DNA from: Tissierella pigra
GTDB lineage: Bacteria > Bacillota > Clostridia > Tissierellales > Tissierellaceae
Direction: 5' to 3'
Assembly (NCBI RefSeq): GCF_009695605.1
Contig: NZ_VUNQ01000003.1
Coordinates: 114,224 to 178,223, forward strand
Length of the DNA stretch: 64,000 nucleotides
The notes beneath the pieces are model-generated. The model was not told where the DNA came from and searched no databases. It was given only the letters and a program-made list of their open reading frames with translations. Numbering within the stretch: the first letter of the stretch is position 1; each line of letters starts with the position of its first letter. A program made the position numbers and the translations under genes. This document shows positions 25,461 to 35,288 of the stretch, piece by piece.

Positions 25461-28091
25461 CTATGATCTTGGATAATTTACTTCAGCCTGTGCTGCTGCT
25501 AATTTTGCTATTGGTATTCTAAAAGGTGAACAGCTTACATAGTGAAGTCCTATTTGGTGACAGAACTCAACTGAATTTGGTTCTCCACCATGTTCCCCGC
25601 ATATTCCTAACTTTAAATTTGGATTAGTTTTTCTACCATATTCTATGGCAATCTCCATTAACTTTCCTACACCAGCCCTATCAATTTCTTGGAATGGATC
25701 TTTTTCAAAGATTCCCTTTTCTACATATTCATTTAAGAATTTACCAGCATCATCCCTTGAGAATCCAAATCCCATTTGAGTAAGGTCATTTGTTCCAAAA
25801 CTAAAGAATTCAGCCTCAGTAGCTATTTCATCAGCAGTTATGGCGGCTCTTGGAACTTCAAGCATTGTACCTATCATATATTTTACTGTATTGTTTCTTT
25901 CTTCAAATACAAGATTTATTTCCTTTAATACTTCATCCTTTACATATTTCAATTCATTTATATGTCCGATTAAAGGAATCATAATCTCTGGATAAATATC
26001 TTCATGGCCTTTTTCTTTAATATCTATTGCTGCCTCTATTATTGCTCTTACCTGCATTCTATATATTTCAGGATATGTTACTGCCAACCTACAACCTCTA
26101 TGACCTAACATTGGGTTAAACTCTGCTAATCCTTCTACCCTATCTTTTAAATCATCAAAACTTACATTCATAGCTTCAGCTAATTCTTTTATGTCTTCAT
26201 CCTTTACAGGTAAAAATTCATGTAGTGGAGGATCTAAAAGTCTTACTGTAACAGGTTTTCCTTCCATTGCTTCATAAAGTTCATAGAAATCTTGTCTTTG
26301 CACTGGCAGAAGTTCATCTAATGCAGATTTTCTTTCCTCTAAGGTAGTTGCAAGTATCATCTTTCTCACAGACATAACTCTAGTTTCCTCGAAAAACATA
26401 TGCTCAGTTCTACAAAGTCCAATACCTTCTGCTCCAAATTCTAGAGCCTGTGCTGCATCCTTTGGATTATCTGCATTTGCTCTAACTCCCATTACCCTTA
26501 CTTCATCTACCCATTCCATAAATTCTCCAAAGCTTCCACCTAATGTTGGTTGTACCTTCTCTATATCTCCCTTGTATACAATTCCTGTACTGCCATCTAA
26601 GGAAATAAAGTCTCCTTCATTAAAAGTTTGATCTTTGGTTCTCATTATCTTTGTTTCTTCACTAACTCTTATATCGCTACATCCTGCAACACAACACTTA
26701 CCCATACCTCTTGCAACTACTGCAGCATGGGATGTCATACCTCCACGAGCTGTAAGAATACCTTCTGCTGCTACCATACCTTCTATATCCTCTGGGGAAG
26801 TTTCCTGTCTAACTAATATTGCTCTTTCTCCCCTTGCCTTAGCTTCTACTACGTCATCTGCATGGAAATAAATCTTACCTGATGTAGCTCCTGGAGATGC
26901 AGCCAACCCCTTAGCTATTATTATAGCTTCCTTTAAAGTTGATTCTGCAAAAGTAGGATGTAATAACTGATTTAATTGATTTGGTTCAACCCTCATAATT
27001 GCTTCTTCTTTATTTATTAAGCCTTCATGTACTAAATCAACAGCTACCCTAATTCCTGCTTGGGCAGTTCTCTTTCCGTTTCTAGTTTGAAGGATATAAA
27101 GCTTTCCGTTTTCTATTGTGAACTCAATATCTTGCATATCTTTATAATGATTTTCTAATGTATGAGTAATCTTTACAAACTCATCATATACCTCTGGCAT
27201 AATATCTTTTAAATGAGATATTTCATCTGGAGTCCTAATTCCTGCAACTACGTCCTCGCCTTGAGCATTTATTAAGTATTCTCCAAACAAGTGGTTTTCT
27301 CCAGTTGCTGGATTTCTTGTAAAGGCCACTCCTGTACCTGATGTATCTCCCATGTTACCAAATACCATGGACTGAACATTAACGGCTGTTCCTAGATTAT
27401 CTGATATATTGTGAAGTCTTCTATATACCTTAGCCCTTGGATTATTCCATGAATCAAATACAGCTTTAATAGAAAGTTCTAACTGTTTAATAGGATCTTG
27501 AGGGAATTCTTCATTTAATTCATTTAAATAAACTTCCTTATATTTTTCAACTAAAACCTTTAAGTCTTCAGCATTTAAATCTGTATCCTCTATGATTCCC
27601 TTATTTTCTTTCATCTCTTCAAGTAAAGATTCAAATCTTACTTTTGGAATACCCATAGCTACATCTGAAAACATTTGAATAAATCTTCTATAACTATCAT
27701 AGGCAAATCTTTCATTACCTGTTGAGTTTGCAAGTCCCTTTACAGATATATCATTTAGTCCTAGATTAAGTATAGTATCCATCATTCCCGGCATGGAAAA
27801 AACAGATCCAGATCTTACAGATACTAATAATGGATTATTCTCATCAGAAAAGCTTTTGCCAATTCTTTTTTCTAGTCCCATTAACTGATCATGTATTTCA
27901 TCTAATAATTCATTCCACAATATTTTATTCTCATCATAGTAGCGAATACATGCAGCTGTAGTAATAGTAAATCCTGAAGGTACAGGAAGACCAATATTAG
28001 TCATCTCAGCTAAATTAGCACCTTTACCTCCAAGTAAACTTTTCATTTCTTTTTTACCTTCATGAAAGCTATAAACATACTTATTTTCCAT
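25461..28091 (-). CDS. ppdK: pyruvate, phosphate dikinase
   Basis: 876 residues, full length. It interconverts pyruvate + ATP + Pi and PEP + AMP + PPi, useful for glycolysis with PPi or for gluconeogenesis in anaerobes. The ATP-grasp domain starts with GGKGANLAEM. The swivelling domain carries the catalytic-His motif GGMTSHAAVVARGMGKCCV near 455, where the preceding Thr is the target of the regulatory kinase. The PEP-binding TIM barrel has GTNDLTQ and GICGEHGGEP. The regulator gene lies 21 bp upstream in the same operon. Confidence 0.97.
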   Translation of the reverse strand: MENKYVYSFHEGKKEMKSLLGGKGANLAEMTNIGLPVPSGFTITTAACIRYYDENKILWNELLDEIHDQLMGLEKRIGKSFSDENNPLLVSVRSGSVFSMPGMMDTILNLGLNDISVKGLANSTGNERFAYDSYRRFIQMFSDVAMGIPKVRFESLLEEMKENKGIIEDTDLNAEDLKVLVEKYKEVYLNELNEEFPQDPIKQLELSIKAVFDSWNNPRAKVYRRLHNISDNLGTAVNVQSMVFGNMGDTSGTGVAFTRNPATGENHLFGEYLINAQGEDVVAGIRTPDEISHLKDIMPEVYDEFVKITHTLENHYKDMQDIEFTIENGKLYILQTRNGKRTAQAGIRVAVDLVHEGLINKEEAIMRVEPNQLNQLLHPTFAESTLKEAIIIAKGLAASPGATSGKIYFHADDVVEAKARGERAILVRQETSPEDIEGMVAAEGILTARGGMTSHAAVVARGMGKCCVAGCSDIRVSEETKIMRTKDQTFNEGDFISLDGSTGIVYKGDIEKVQPTLGGSFGEFMEWVDEVRVMGVRANADNPKDAAQALEFGAEGIGLCRTEHMFFEETRVMSVRKMILATTLEERKSALDELLPVQRQDFYELYEAMEGKPVTVRLLDPPLHEFLPVKDEDIKELAEAMNVSFDDLKDRVEGLAEFNPMLGHRGCRLAVTYPEIYRMQVRAIIEAAIDIKEKGHEDIYPEIMIPLIGHINELKYVKDEVLKEINLVFEERNNTVKYMIGTMLEVPRAAITADEIATEAEFFSFGTNDLTQMGFGFSRDDAGKFLNEYVEKGIFEKDPFQEIDRAGVGKLMEIAIEYGRKTNPNLKLGICGEHGGEPNSVEFCHQIGLHYVSCSPFRIPIAKLAAAQAEVNYPRS

Positions 28092-28112
28092 TTCTTAATC
28101 CCCTTTCAATTT

Positions 28113-28937
28113 TTATTCACTAAAACTTATACCATTTTTTCTAAGTAATGATAGTACTATTTCTGATGTTTCTTCTATTGCCTTATTTGATACATCTATA
28201 ACTGGACATCCAATTTTTTTCATGATTTTATCAGCATATTCCAATTCATCTAATATCCTTCCTAAGCTTGCATAACTAGAGCCACTAGATAAGCCTAAAG
28301 ATTTTAGCCTTTCTTCTCTTACTTCATTTAATTTTTCAGGAGAATTTGTAAGCCCTATGATTTTTTTTGCAGGTATATTAAATAATTCTTTAGGTGGATC
28401 TACTTCTACTACTAGAGGAATATTTGCCACCTTTAAATTTCTATTGGCTAAGTACATACTAAGAGGCGTCTTTGATGTTCTAGATACTCCGACTAATACT
28501 ATATCTGCCTCTACCACTCCCCTAGGATCTTTTCCATCATCATACTTTACAGCAAATTCAATAGCTGCTACCCTCTTGAAATACGTTTCATCTAATCTTC
28601 TTATAACTCCAGGTTCCCTTGTAGGTTCAATATCTAATGTCTGGCTAATGACATTTATTAGAGGACTAATTAAATCTACAGTTAATAGACCTGTGTTCTT
28701 TGAATATTCCTTTATGAATTCAATTAGGCTTTCATCAACTAAGGTATAGATTAAAATTGAATTTTTTATGAGAGAGGCCTCTTGAAGAACTCCCCTTAAC
28801 ACATCTAAGTCTTGGACATAGGAAAATCTTTTGATTTCGTAGTTATCTGTTTTAAACTGAGATATGGCAGCCCTGGTTACTAGTGCAGCAGTTTCCCCCA
28901 ATGAGTCTGACACAATAAATACCTTAAGTCCTTCCAA
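28113..28937 (-). CDS. ppsR: pyruvate, phosphate dikinase regulatory protein (kinase/Pi-phosphorylase)
   Basis: 274 residues, DUF299/PDRP family. It inactivates and reactivates PPDK by phosphorylating or dephosphorylating the Thr next to the catalytic His. The start VFIVSDSLGETA and the P-loop-like GVSRTSKTPLSMYLA near residue 150 are diagnostic. Start: TTG 28937, with GGGGGAGG five bases upstream; the longer frame from 29000 lacks any site and adds non-family residues. The stop is 21 bp before ppdK, so they are co-transcribed. A broken partial copy exists at 22793-22898. Confidence 0.95.
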   Translation of the reverse strand: MEGLKVFIVSDSLGETAALVTRAAISQFKTDNYEIKRFSYVQDLDVLRGVLQEASLIKNSILIYTLVDESLIEFIKEYSKNTGLLTVDLISPLINVISQTLDIEPTREPGVIRRLDETYFKRVAAIEFAVKYDDGKDPRGVVEADIVLVGVSRTSKTPLSMYLANRNLKVANIPLVVEVDPPKELFNIPAKKIIGLTNSPEKLNEVREERLKSLGLSSGSSYASLGRILDELEYADKIMKKIGCPVIDVSNKAIEETSEIVLSLLRKNGISFSE

Positions 28938-29050
28938 TTCTTCCTCCCCCTTCAATAACGTTATACTATATATCTTATAGTATGACACATTGCTTAACAT
29001 GTCAATAAAAATTTAAAAATTTTTTTAATTTATTTATTTTTATATATAAA

Positions 29051-29092
29051 ATAAACCTTACGACAACTATTCCCAATTGTCGCAAGGTTTAT
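29051..29092 (-). terminator. terminator-like hairpin of a dispersed repeat (copy 1)
   Basis: ATAAACCTTACGACAA pairs with TTGTCGCAAGGTTTAT (one G-U type mismatch), loop about 10 bases. It follows the EamA gene on the minus strand and is T-rich beyond. A similar sequence lies at 55078-55121. Confidence 0.7.
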
Positions 29093-29125
29093 GAATAGAA
29101 TTATTAATTTATATTCTATTACAAT

Positions 29126-30064
29126 CTAAATTTCATCTCCACTATCTTCCTTAGAAATTCTCTTTTCATCAAATATATTTGTACCTATAACTCCTACTAT
29201 AATGAGGATTGAACCTATTATATGATAATAAAATATTTCTTCCTTTAAAAAAACAACACCTGCTACTATGGATATAACTGTTGCCAAGTTAGCAAATACA
29301 CTCATTTTAGAGGACTCAATTTTAGATAGAACATAGTTTGTTAAAAATGAAGTTCCAGATGATGACAGTACTCCAAGATATAATACAGATATAATAAATC
29401 TAAATTCTTTCAATGGAGTAAGGAAACTTCCTATACTTCCATTTATTAAATGCTGTGATAAGGCTAAAATATTAAAGGATATAAAGCTAATTCCAATCAT
29501 TATATAGCCAAGTTGTATACCAGAAAAGTCCTGTGTAAGTTTTCTAGCCATTACACTATATATTGCAAAGGATATGACTGATATCAATAAAAATGCTATA
29601 CCTTTCATACTATTAAATTCAAAAGAAGATCCTTTTTTAAATGTTATATAAATCACTCCAAATACAGATAGTAAAATAGATATCTTTTGAAGAATTGTAG
29701 CCTTCTCTTTTAAAAAATATGAAGCTAATATCATTGTGAATACTGGACCTACAGCTAATAATATACCTGCTTCAGCAGACGGAGTATATTTAAGTCCAAA
29801 TATTTGAAATCCAAAAAAGGATAAAGGGTAGAAAAGAGTCATAGGAAGTACCTTTTTTATCATTTCCTTATTAATATCTACTTTAACTTTTTTAAATAAT
29901 ACGGGTAATAAAATAGCTAAAAAAGCTGCCGTAAATCTATAGGCTAATAAATCAATAGGATTACTATATTCCAAACCTATTTTACCAAATAAAAAGGATA
30001 ATCCTGTAATAATAGAATACATAATAGCTGCAAAATACACTTTATTAATTTTATTTTTTTCCAA
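29126..30064 (-). CDS. EamA/DMT-family transporter
   Basis: 312 residues with ten predicted transmembrane segments forming two EamA halves, as in RhaT/YdcZ-like drug-metabolite transporters. Representative pieces are YRFTAAFLAILLPVL in the first half, and LGVLSSSGTSFLTNYVLSK in the second. These permeases export or import small metabolites; the substrate is unknown. It is monocistronic, and followed by a hairpin. Confidence 0.85.
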   Translation of the reverse strand: MEKNKINKVYFAAIMYSIITGLSFLFGKIGLEYSNPIDLLAYRFTAAFLAILLPVLFKKVKVDINKEMIKKVLPMTLFYPLSFFGFQIFGLKYTPSAEAGILLAVGPVFTMILASYFLKEKATILQKISILLSVFGVIYITFKKGSSFEFNSMKGIAFLLISVISFAIYSVMARKLTQDFSGIQLGYIMIGISFISFNILALSQHLINGSIGSFLTPLKEFRFIISVLYLGVLSSSGTSFLTNYVLSKIESSKMSVFANLATVISIVAGVVFLKEEIFYYHIIGSILIIVGVIGTNIFDEKRISKEDSGDEI

Positions 30065-30239
30065 AACATCACTCCTTAATCTACACTATCAATAGTATAT
30101 GACTGTATTTTACCTTTTTATAATCAAGATCATCATAATTTAAACCATTGTTCTTCCATATATATCCACATTTTACATGACATATATAATTGTAGTTTAC
30201 CTATACTAATTATGAAATACAAATTTAGGAGGAAATATT

Positions 30240-30431
30240 ATGAAAGCCCATAAAGCACAGGAAATATTAAAGGGAAATGTAAATCATGAAGTGACATATA
30301 AAGATAAATTAGTATGGCTAGAACATATAGACGTAGAAAACCAAAAAGCACTAGTTTCAGTAATAGCTACTGGTGAAAAAATGCAAGTCCCTGTAAATGA
30401 ATTAAATAGCCAAGGACTTGAATTAAAATAA
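30240..30431 (+). CDS. sspH: H-type small acid-soluble spore protein
   Basis: 63 residues. The pattern AQEILKG, VTYKDKLVWLEHIDVENQKALV and a closing V.ELNS matches SspH-type proteins, minor DNA-associated proteins made in the forespore. It shows that the host forms endospores. AGGAGG precedes ATG 30240. Expected control is by sigma-G or sigma-F; I could not define the promoter. Confidence 0.88.
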   Translation: MKAHKAQEILKGNVNHEVTYKDKLVWLEHIDVENQKALVSVIATGEKMQVPVNELNSQGLELK

Positions 30432-30437
30432 AGATAT

Positions 30438-30472
30438 AATTCTCTTTTCTGGCTCAACCAGAAAAGAGAATT
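30438..30472 (+). terminator. terminator of sspH
   Basis: AATTCTCTTTTCTGG pairs completely with CCAGAAAAGAGAATT around a 5-base loop, followed by TT. It begins 6 bases after the stop. Confidence 0.85.
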
Positions 30473-30501
30473 TGATTCATTAGGTTATTCTAAGCCTTTC
30501 A

Positions 30502-31716
30502 TTATAATATGGTTCTTATAATATGGTTCATATTATCAACTAACCCTTCCCAAGAAAAAGATTTTATCTTTTCTTCCATTTCATTATGGAAAGCTTCCTT
30601 CCTTCTTACCTTATCTATTTGAGTTAATATAGCTCCCTTTAGGTTTTCTTTAAACTCTGGTAAATCTTCTTTAACTGGTTTATCTATATCATATATTCTA
30701 GGAAGAGGAACATATTTGATTATACCTGAATCTTTTATTTCTTCTCCTAAAAGTGTCATTAATGCTTCTATTTCTGTAGTGACTACATATAATCCACAGG
30801 CTAAACTTTCTATAGCCATAAGTCCCAAACCTTCATAATAAGAAGGCATTAGAAATATATCTTTTCCCCTTAATTCGTTGCCTAAAGCTATTTGGTCTCG
30901 CACATTATATACCTTTATACTGCTATCATCTTTAATATACTCTTCTATTTTCTTTTTGTTTTCCTCATCTGGACTTCCTATAATATCTAAAGTTAAATCA
31001 TCTAACCCTAAGGATTTATAAACCTCTATAAGTTCATAAATTCCCTTAGATGGGTCTATTTTTGCACAGAATACAAGTCTGATTTTATCAGTATAAGTTT
31101 TTTGTTTTGGAGGATAAAAAATATTTTGATTAAATCCTCCTCCTACATCAACTATCTTGTATCTATCTACACCATATATTTTTACTATTTCATCTTTTTG
31201 CTGTTCAGAAGCTGAAAATATACAGTCTAACTCATGTATTTTATCTACATACTTATGTTTAATACGAGGGTTCATCTTAGCTTGTCTCAAATCTGTATTG
31301 TGACACAGCCCAATTATTTTCGTATTTGGGAATATTTCTCTAACTAAAGATGTCAAAATCCAAAGATGATGTGAGAATATAATATCTGGATTAAATTCTT
31401 TTTTTACCTTTTCCAATCTCTTCCTAAAAGCATTTTTCCAAATATCCATCATATCCTTAGTCATAGATGAATATAAGGTGTTTTCATAAGGCATGACATC
31501 ACTCATTCCAGCTATTGGAAAAGGTATTTCTTTGCTTTTAAAAACCACAGGATATTGATCTTCATGTTCTAAAATCTTCCATATATATTCATCTTGACAC
31601 CCAAAGACAACTTTTTGTTCATAGTTATATTTTTTAAATTCTTCTATCATATTGGAGTAATATACTCCCGAACCTGTCCTTGATGGCAACTGTGCTATAA
31701 CATGTAATATCTTCAT
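30502..31716 (-). CDS. GT4-type glycosyltransferase
   Basis: About 404 residues, GT-B fold. The N-terminus (ILHVIAQLPSRTGSGVY) has the glycine-rich acceptor-side loop; the C-terminal half has LVFCAKIDPSKGIYEL near residue 205 and the donor-binding EX7E region FLMPSYYEGLGLMAIESLACGLYVV. It transfers a sugar to an unknown acceptor (glycolipid or wall polymer). The frame is open from 31731; ATG 31716 is chosen because the family starts with MKILHV, but no good ribosome site separates the candidates. No sugar-pathway neighbours are present. Confidence 0.85.
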   Translation of the reverse strand: MKILHVIAQLPSRTGSGVYYSNMIEEFKKYNYEQKVVFGCQDEYIWKILEHEDQYPVVFKSKEIPFPIAGMSDVMPYENTLYSSMTKDMMDIWKNAFRKRLEKVKKEFNPDIIFSHHLWILTSLVREIFPNTKIIGLCHNTDLRQAKMNPRIKHKYVDKIHELDCIFSASEQQKDEIVKIYGVDRYKIVDVGGGFNQNIFYPPKQKTYTDKIRLVFCAKIDPSKGIYELIEVYKSLGLDDLTLDIIGSPDEENKKKIEEYIKDDSSIKVYNVRDQIALGNELRGKDIFLMPSYYEGLGLMAIESLACGLYVVTTEIEALMTLLGEEIKDSGIIKYVPLPRIYDIDKPVKEDLPEFKENLKGAILTQIDKVRRKEAFHNEMEEKIKSFSWEGLVDNMNHIIRTIL

Positions 31717-31842
31717 ATCTATCATTTCCATTTCTATATATATTTATATTATTTCAGAATATTGCTCCAAAGAAAGCTAAAAATTCTTTTGAAATATTCT
31801 ATACATATCCACTCCAAAATCTATATTAAAGTATAACCTTCT

Positions 31843-32388
31843 TTAGAATAAATTCTCTGACTCAAGCCTTAGATTGTAAAAGAACTGTAACCACTCAGGT
31901 TGTTTATCAACTTCTGATTTCAACTTCGTAAGAGTTCGTTTTCCTATTCTTCTATCCATAACTGCAAGCATCCTTACTAAAGGATTTGCAGAATTAATAC
32001 TTTCTTTTATATCTAAATTTTTATATTCCCTAATGGAAGATGTAATATCATCAATATCAAATACTCCGTCATTAACAGCCATTTCATTTACCATATCTTC
32101 AACCTGTTTGTTTTCTTTATCATTCAAAGTTTCATTTCCTACCCACTTTCTTGGCTGAACCCCCATCTCCTTTTTTAATATATGTTGCTTATAAACATAA
32201 CCCTTTACATAATAATCATAGGGATTGCCCATTAAAACTTCTTTGCCATCCACTCTAACTGCAATTCTTCCATAGTTATCAGGTGCTTTATGATAATGAG
32301 TTACAAAATATTGTACTCTTCCCTGTAATGATTCACATAAATAATCATTCTCTAATTCTCTCCTCAATCCACTCCACGAATTTCCCAT
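31843..32388 (-). CDS. SF0329-like protein of unknown function
   Basis: 181 residues, soluble. The N-terminus W.GLRRELENDYLCESLQGRVQYFVTHY, with a later GRIAVRVDGKEV, resembles the SF0329 family of uncharacterised bacterial proteins. The C-terminal part is helical and basic. AAGGAGG precedes ATG 32388. No function is known. It sits next to another small unknown gene; the two may share a transcript. Confidence 0.65.
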   Translation of the reverse strand: MGNSWSGLRRELENDYLCESLQGRVQYFVTHYHKAPDNYGRIAVRVDGKEVLMGNPYDYYVKGYVYKQHILKKEMGVQPRKWVGNETLNDKENKQVEDMVNEMAVNDGVFDIDDITSSIREYKNLDIKESINSANPLVRMLAVMDRRIGKRTLTKLKSEVDKQPEWLQFFYNLRLESENLF

Positions 32389-32453
32389 TCAATAAATCCT
32401 CCTTAAACTTCCATAAACTTCTTAGTTTCAAATGAATCTATAATACTCAACTT

Positions 32454-32771
32454 TTATAATTCTCCGTAGTATTCAGCAAAATATATAAAACCTTTTTTAG
32501 TCACTTTATAATTTCTTAATTGCCCTTTTGTTTCTTTATCAAACACTGGCTTTGTAAGAGTATAGCATCTAGCGTTTTGACTTTCAAGAATTTGTTTATC
32601 TGTCTTATTGTGAAATTCATCATCTACTATTTCTGTTGTAAATGCAATAATAGGATGTCCACTCATAAATAAATGAGTTCTTAATGCTAAGGTTGGTATA
32701 ATATGGAATACAATATACAAAGCTATAATGCCACAAATTATAGTTATAGTAAGTACCTTTTTCTTTTTCAA
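32454..32771 (-). CDS. small membrane-anchored hypothetical protein
   Basis: 105 residues with one N-terminal transmembrane segment (about 6-29) preceded by four lysines, so it probably sits in the membrane with its C-terminal part outside. The remainder has no motif I know. It starts at TTG 32771, with AAGGAG upstream. Its neighbour at 31843-32388 is on the same strand, 65 bp downstream. Confidence 0.55.
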   Translation of the reverse strand: MKKKKVLTITIICGIIALYIVFHIIPTLALRTHLFMSGHPIIAFTTEIVDDEFHNKTDKQILESQNARCYTLTKPVFDKETKGQLRNYKVTKKGFIYFAEYYGEL

Positions 32772-32828
32772 AACTCCACTCCTTAATTTTAATAATATTT
32801 TTATGATACAAATCCTTATTTCCTTAAT

Positions 32829-32960
32829 TTATAGCCCCTCCCCATTACTTACTATGGTAACTCCACTGACAAACCTTGATTCATCTGATACTAGAAATAA
32901 TATTATATTTGCAATATCCTCTCCTTGATAAATTATTAACTTACCATTAAATATACCCAT
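32829..32960 (-). pseudogene. C-terminal remnant of a short-chain dehydrogenase
   Basis: A 43-codon frame ends with GEDIANIILFLVSDESRFVSG then VTIVSNGEGL and a stop. This is the classic C-terminal block of SDR oxidoreductases (P.DIA....FL.SD.S.F.TG......GG). No Rossmann domain or catalytic YxxxK precedes it, so only the tail survives. Confidence 0.7.
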
Positions 32961-33012
32961 ATAATTCTACATAACGCAATTTAAACTAAGGAATTTTGAG
33001 GCATTATTAAAG

Positions 33013-33042
33013 TTTACAATGATTTATTTTTTATGGTATCAT
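33013..33042 (+). promoter_or_regulatory. candidate truA promoter
   Basis: TTTACA and TATCAT are separated by 18 bp, about 28 bp before the start codon of truA. Each matches the sigma-A consensus at four or five of six positions. Confidence 0.5.
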
Positions 33043-33070
33043 AGTTATACTAAATATAGTGAGGGATAAA

Positions 33071-33808
33071 ATGAGAAATATAAAGATGAATTTACAATTT
33101 GATGGAAGCAGATACCAAGGATGGCAAAGACTAGGAGACAATGACAACACTATTCAAGGAAAATTAGAAACTTTACTAAATAAAATGACTGGAGAAAACA
33201 TAAATGTAATAGGATGTTCTAGAACTGATAAAGGAGTTCACGCTAAGGCTTTAGTTTGCAATTTCTTTACTGATTCTAGTATGATAATAGATGAAATAGA
33301 AGAATATATTAACCGTTATTTACCAGACGATATTGTAGCACATGATTTTTGTGAAATGAATGAAAGGTTTCATTCACGATACAATGCAGTGTCTAAATTA
33401 TACACTTACACCATAGATAATAACAAGTATCAAGATGTCTTTAGAAGAAAATTTACTTCTCATATACCAGAAGCCTTAGATATATCCTTAATGGAGGAGG
33501 CAGCAAAGGTTTTAATAGGTACTTTTGATTTTGCAGCTTTTACTACAATGAAATCGAAAAAGAAAAGTACCATAAGAACCATAACTGATATAGATATAAT
33601 TAAAGAAAATAATTATATCTATATCAACTTTAAAGGTGATGGCTTTCTTCATAATATGATTAGAATAATTACCGGAACTTTAATCAGAGTAGGAAAAGGA
33701 GAAATCACTGCAAAAGATGTACAATTTATCCTTGAGTCCAAGAACCGTAGTATAGCTGGTCCTATGATTGAGTCTAAAGGTCTTTGCTTAATGGAAGTCA
33801 AATATTAG
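33071..33808 (+). CDS. truA: tRNA pseudouridine synthase A
   Basis: 245 residues. TruA converts uridines 38-40 of the tRNA anticodon stem-loop to pseudouridine. The catalytic Asp is in CSRTDKGVHA near residue 50; FDGSRYQGWQ opens the fold, and FKGDGFLHNMIRI near 190 is the tRNA-binding block. ATG 33071 (GTGAGGGA upstream) is chosen over GTG 33059. The usual genomic place of truA is beside ribosomal genes, so this isolated copy may be a paralogue. A strong bidirectional terminator follows. Confidence 0.93.
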   Translation: MRNIKMNLQFDGSRYQGWQRLGDNDNTIQGKLETLLNKMTGENINVIGCSRTDKGVHAKALVCNFFTDSSMIIDEIEEYINRYLPDDIVAHDFCEMNERFHSRYNAVSKLYTYTIDNNKYQDVFRRKFTSHIPEALDISLMEEAAKVLIGTFDFAAFTTMKSKKKSTIRTITDIDIIKENNYIYINFKGDGFLHNMIRIITGTLIRVGKGEITAKDVQFILESKNRSIAGPMIESKGLCLMEVKY

Positions 33809-33821
33809 ATTTTAAAAATTT

Positions 33822-33862
33822 AAATCACTCCTAGTATAATTTAATTATACTAGGAGTGATTT
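33822..33862. terminator. bidirectional terminator
   Basis: AAATCACTCCTAGTATAAT and its perfect complement form a 19-bp stem with a 3-base loop between the convergent truA and erythromycin-esterase-like genes; T-rich on both sides. Confidence 0.9.
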
Positions 33863-35236
33863 CTATTGCTTTTGAGATAATTTTCTTTTTTTATATAGTT
33901 TATATGGAATTATAAAGATTCCTAATGCTAAAATTAATATAGTAATACGATTATATACTAAAATCTTATTTCCATCTTTTACTCTATCAAAATATGGCTT
34001 AATCATTTTTGATGCTGTAGTAGAATTTATAAAAATCATACCATCGTAGGTATCTCTCATTACCTTCTTATTTATATCATTTTCATTACCTCTTTTTCTC
34101 AAATAAAGCGCACCAATATTATTACTATAAATCTTTGATGATAAAAACTCCGACACCACTTTATTCTTTTCAGCTTTTTTAAAATCTAAAAAACTAATTG
34201 GAATACCTGTCTTGTTCATTTCATCCCCATAAGATCCATTTGGTGATGAACTTATATGAAAATTGGCTCCTTTACTACCAAGTAGTGTAAACGTACCAGC
34301 TATAAAATCTCCTTCATAAAAATCAAATCCTAAAGAATAATAATCATCATTGTACAAATCCTTCAATCTTTTACCAATATTAAGTTTTATAAATTCTTTA
34401 GATATATGTCCGTTATGAGCCCACAGCATGATTTTATCATTTCCATAATGTTTATTTTCATAATCTAAAATCCATTTTATATTCTCTGTCATATAATGAT
34501 CTCTGGTTTCAAACCTTTCTTTAGTTCTTTGTAAATCAATCCATTGATCTATAACTACTGCATGCTGAAATATTAAATCATACTCTTCTACTGAACTATT
34601 TTTTATATACTCATCTTTATTTTCTTTAAGTTCAGCGTATATCTCCTCTAAAGTTTTTATACCTTTTCTATATCCATCAATATTATTAGAGCCTACCTTC
34701 TCTAAATAATCTAGAACATAACTTAGACTATTATCTGCTGACTGTATATCAAAACCATAAAATTTTATCTTTCTTTTATTGTTTGGATCATCATTATACT
34801 TCTTCATCCATTCAATCATATCAACTACTTCTTCTGTACTCCAAATCCAAAAGTTCATAGCCTCTAAGCTTTTATTTATATCTCCCTTACCATAAAGAAT
34901 ATACTCATTTACAACTTGACTTCCACCAAATTCACCTTCTATGGCAAATACCCTATATCCCATTTCTTCCACTAAAAATTCAAACATTCTATGCTTCATC
35001 TTAAAAAATTCACTAGTTCCATGAGTTGCTTCTCCCATACCTATAATTCGTTTATCTTTAAGGATTTCCTTCAATGGCATAAGATCCTCAAATCCACTTT
35101 CTGCTTCTACAGTCTTTAACGGAATTAAATTTTCTTTCAACTCTGTAGTTAAATTACTTTCTGTATTGGCCCCTGTTCCCATAAAGGTTGTGAAAATAAT
35201 CACAACTAATGTTAATATAGTTAATCTTTTATACAT
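33863..35236 (-). CDS. erythromycin-esterase family protein, membrane-anchored
   Basis: 457 residues. A signal peptide (YKRLTILTLVVIIFTTFMG) and a C-terminal hydrophobic segment followed by YKKRK suggest a protein exposed outside but anchored at both or one end. The core matches Ere-type hydrolases: GMGEATHGTSEFF near residue 70 and AIEGEFGGSQ near 100, with the catalytic His and Glu in place, and MLWAHNGHIS near 270. Classic Ere enzymes open macrolide lactones in the cytoplasm; the secreted form here may have another ester substrate. AAGGGGGAA precedes ATG 35236. Confidence 0.85.
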   Translation of the reverse strand: MYKRLTILTLVVIIFTTFMGTGANTESNLTTELKENLIPLKTVEAESGFEDLMPLKEILKDKRIIGMGEATHGTSEFFKMKHRMFEFLVEEMGYRVFAIEGEFGGSQVVNEYILYGKGDINKSLEAMNFWIWSTEEVVDMIEWMKKYNDDPNNKRKIKFYGFDIQSADNSLSYVLDYLEKVGSNNIDGYRKGIKTLEEIYAELKENKDEYIKNSSVEEYDLIFQHAVVIDQWIDLQRTKERFETRDHYMTENIKWILDYENKHYGNDKIMLWAHNGHISKEFIKLNIGKRLKDLYNDDYYSLGFDFYEGDFIAGTFTLLGSKGANFHISSSPNGSYGDEMNKTGIPISFLDFKKAEKNKVVSEFLSSKIYSNNIGALYLRKRGNENDINKKVMRDTYDGMIFINSTTASKMIKPYFDRVKDGNKILVYNRITILILALGIFIIPYKLYKKRKLSQKQ

Positions 35237-35288
35237 TTAGATTCCCCCTTATCTAAATCTATTCTCCAATCCATACTCCTCTACTTTC

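Noticed and set aside
30181..30210. Sigma-G promoter of sspH
   Set aside because: Candidate elements have wrong spacing; expected biologically, but not shown by the sequence.
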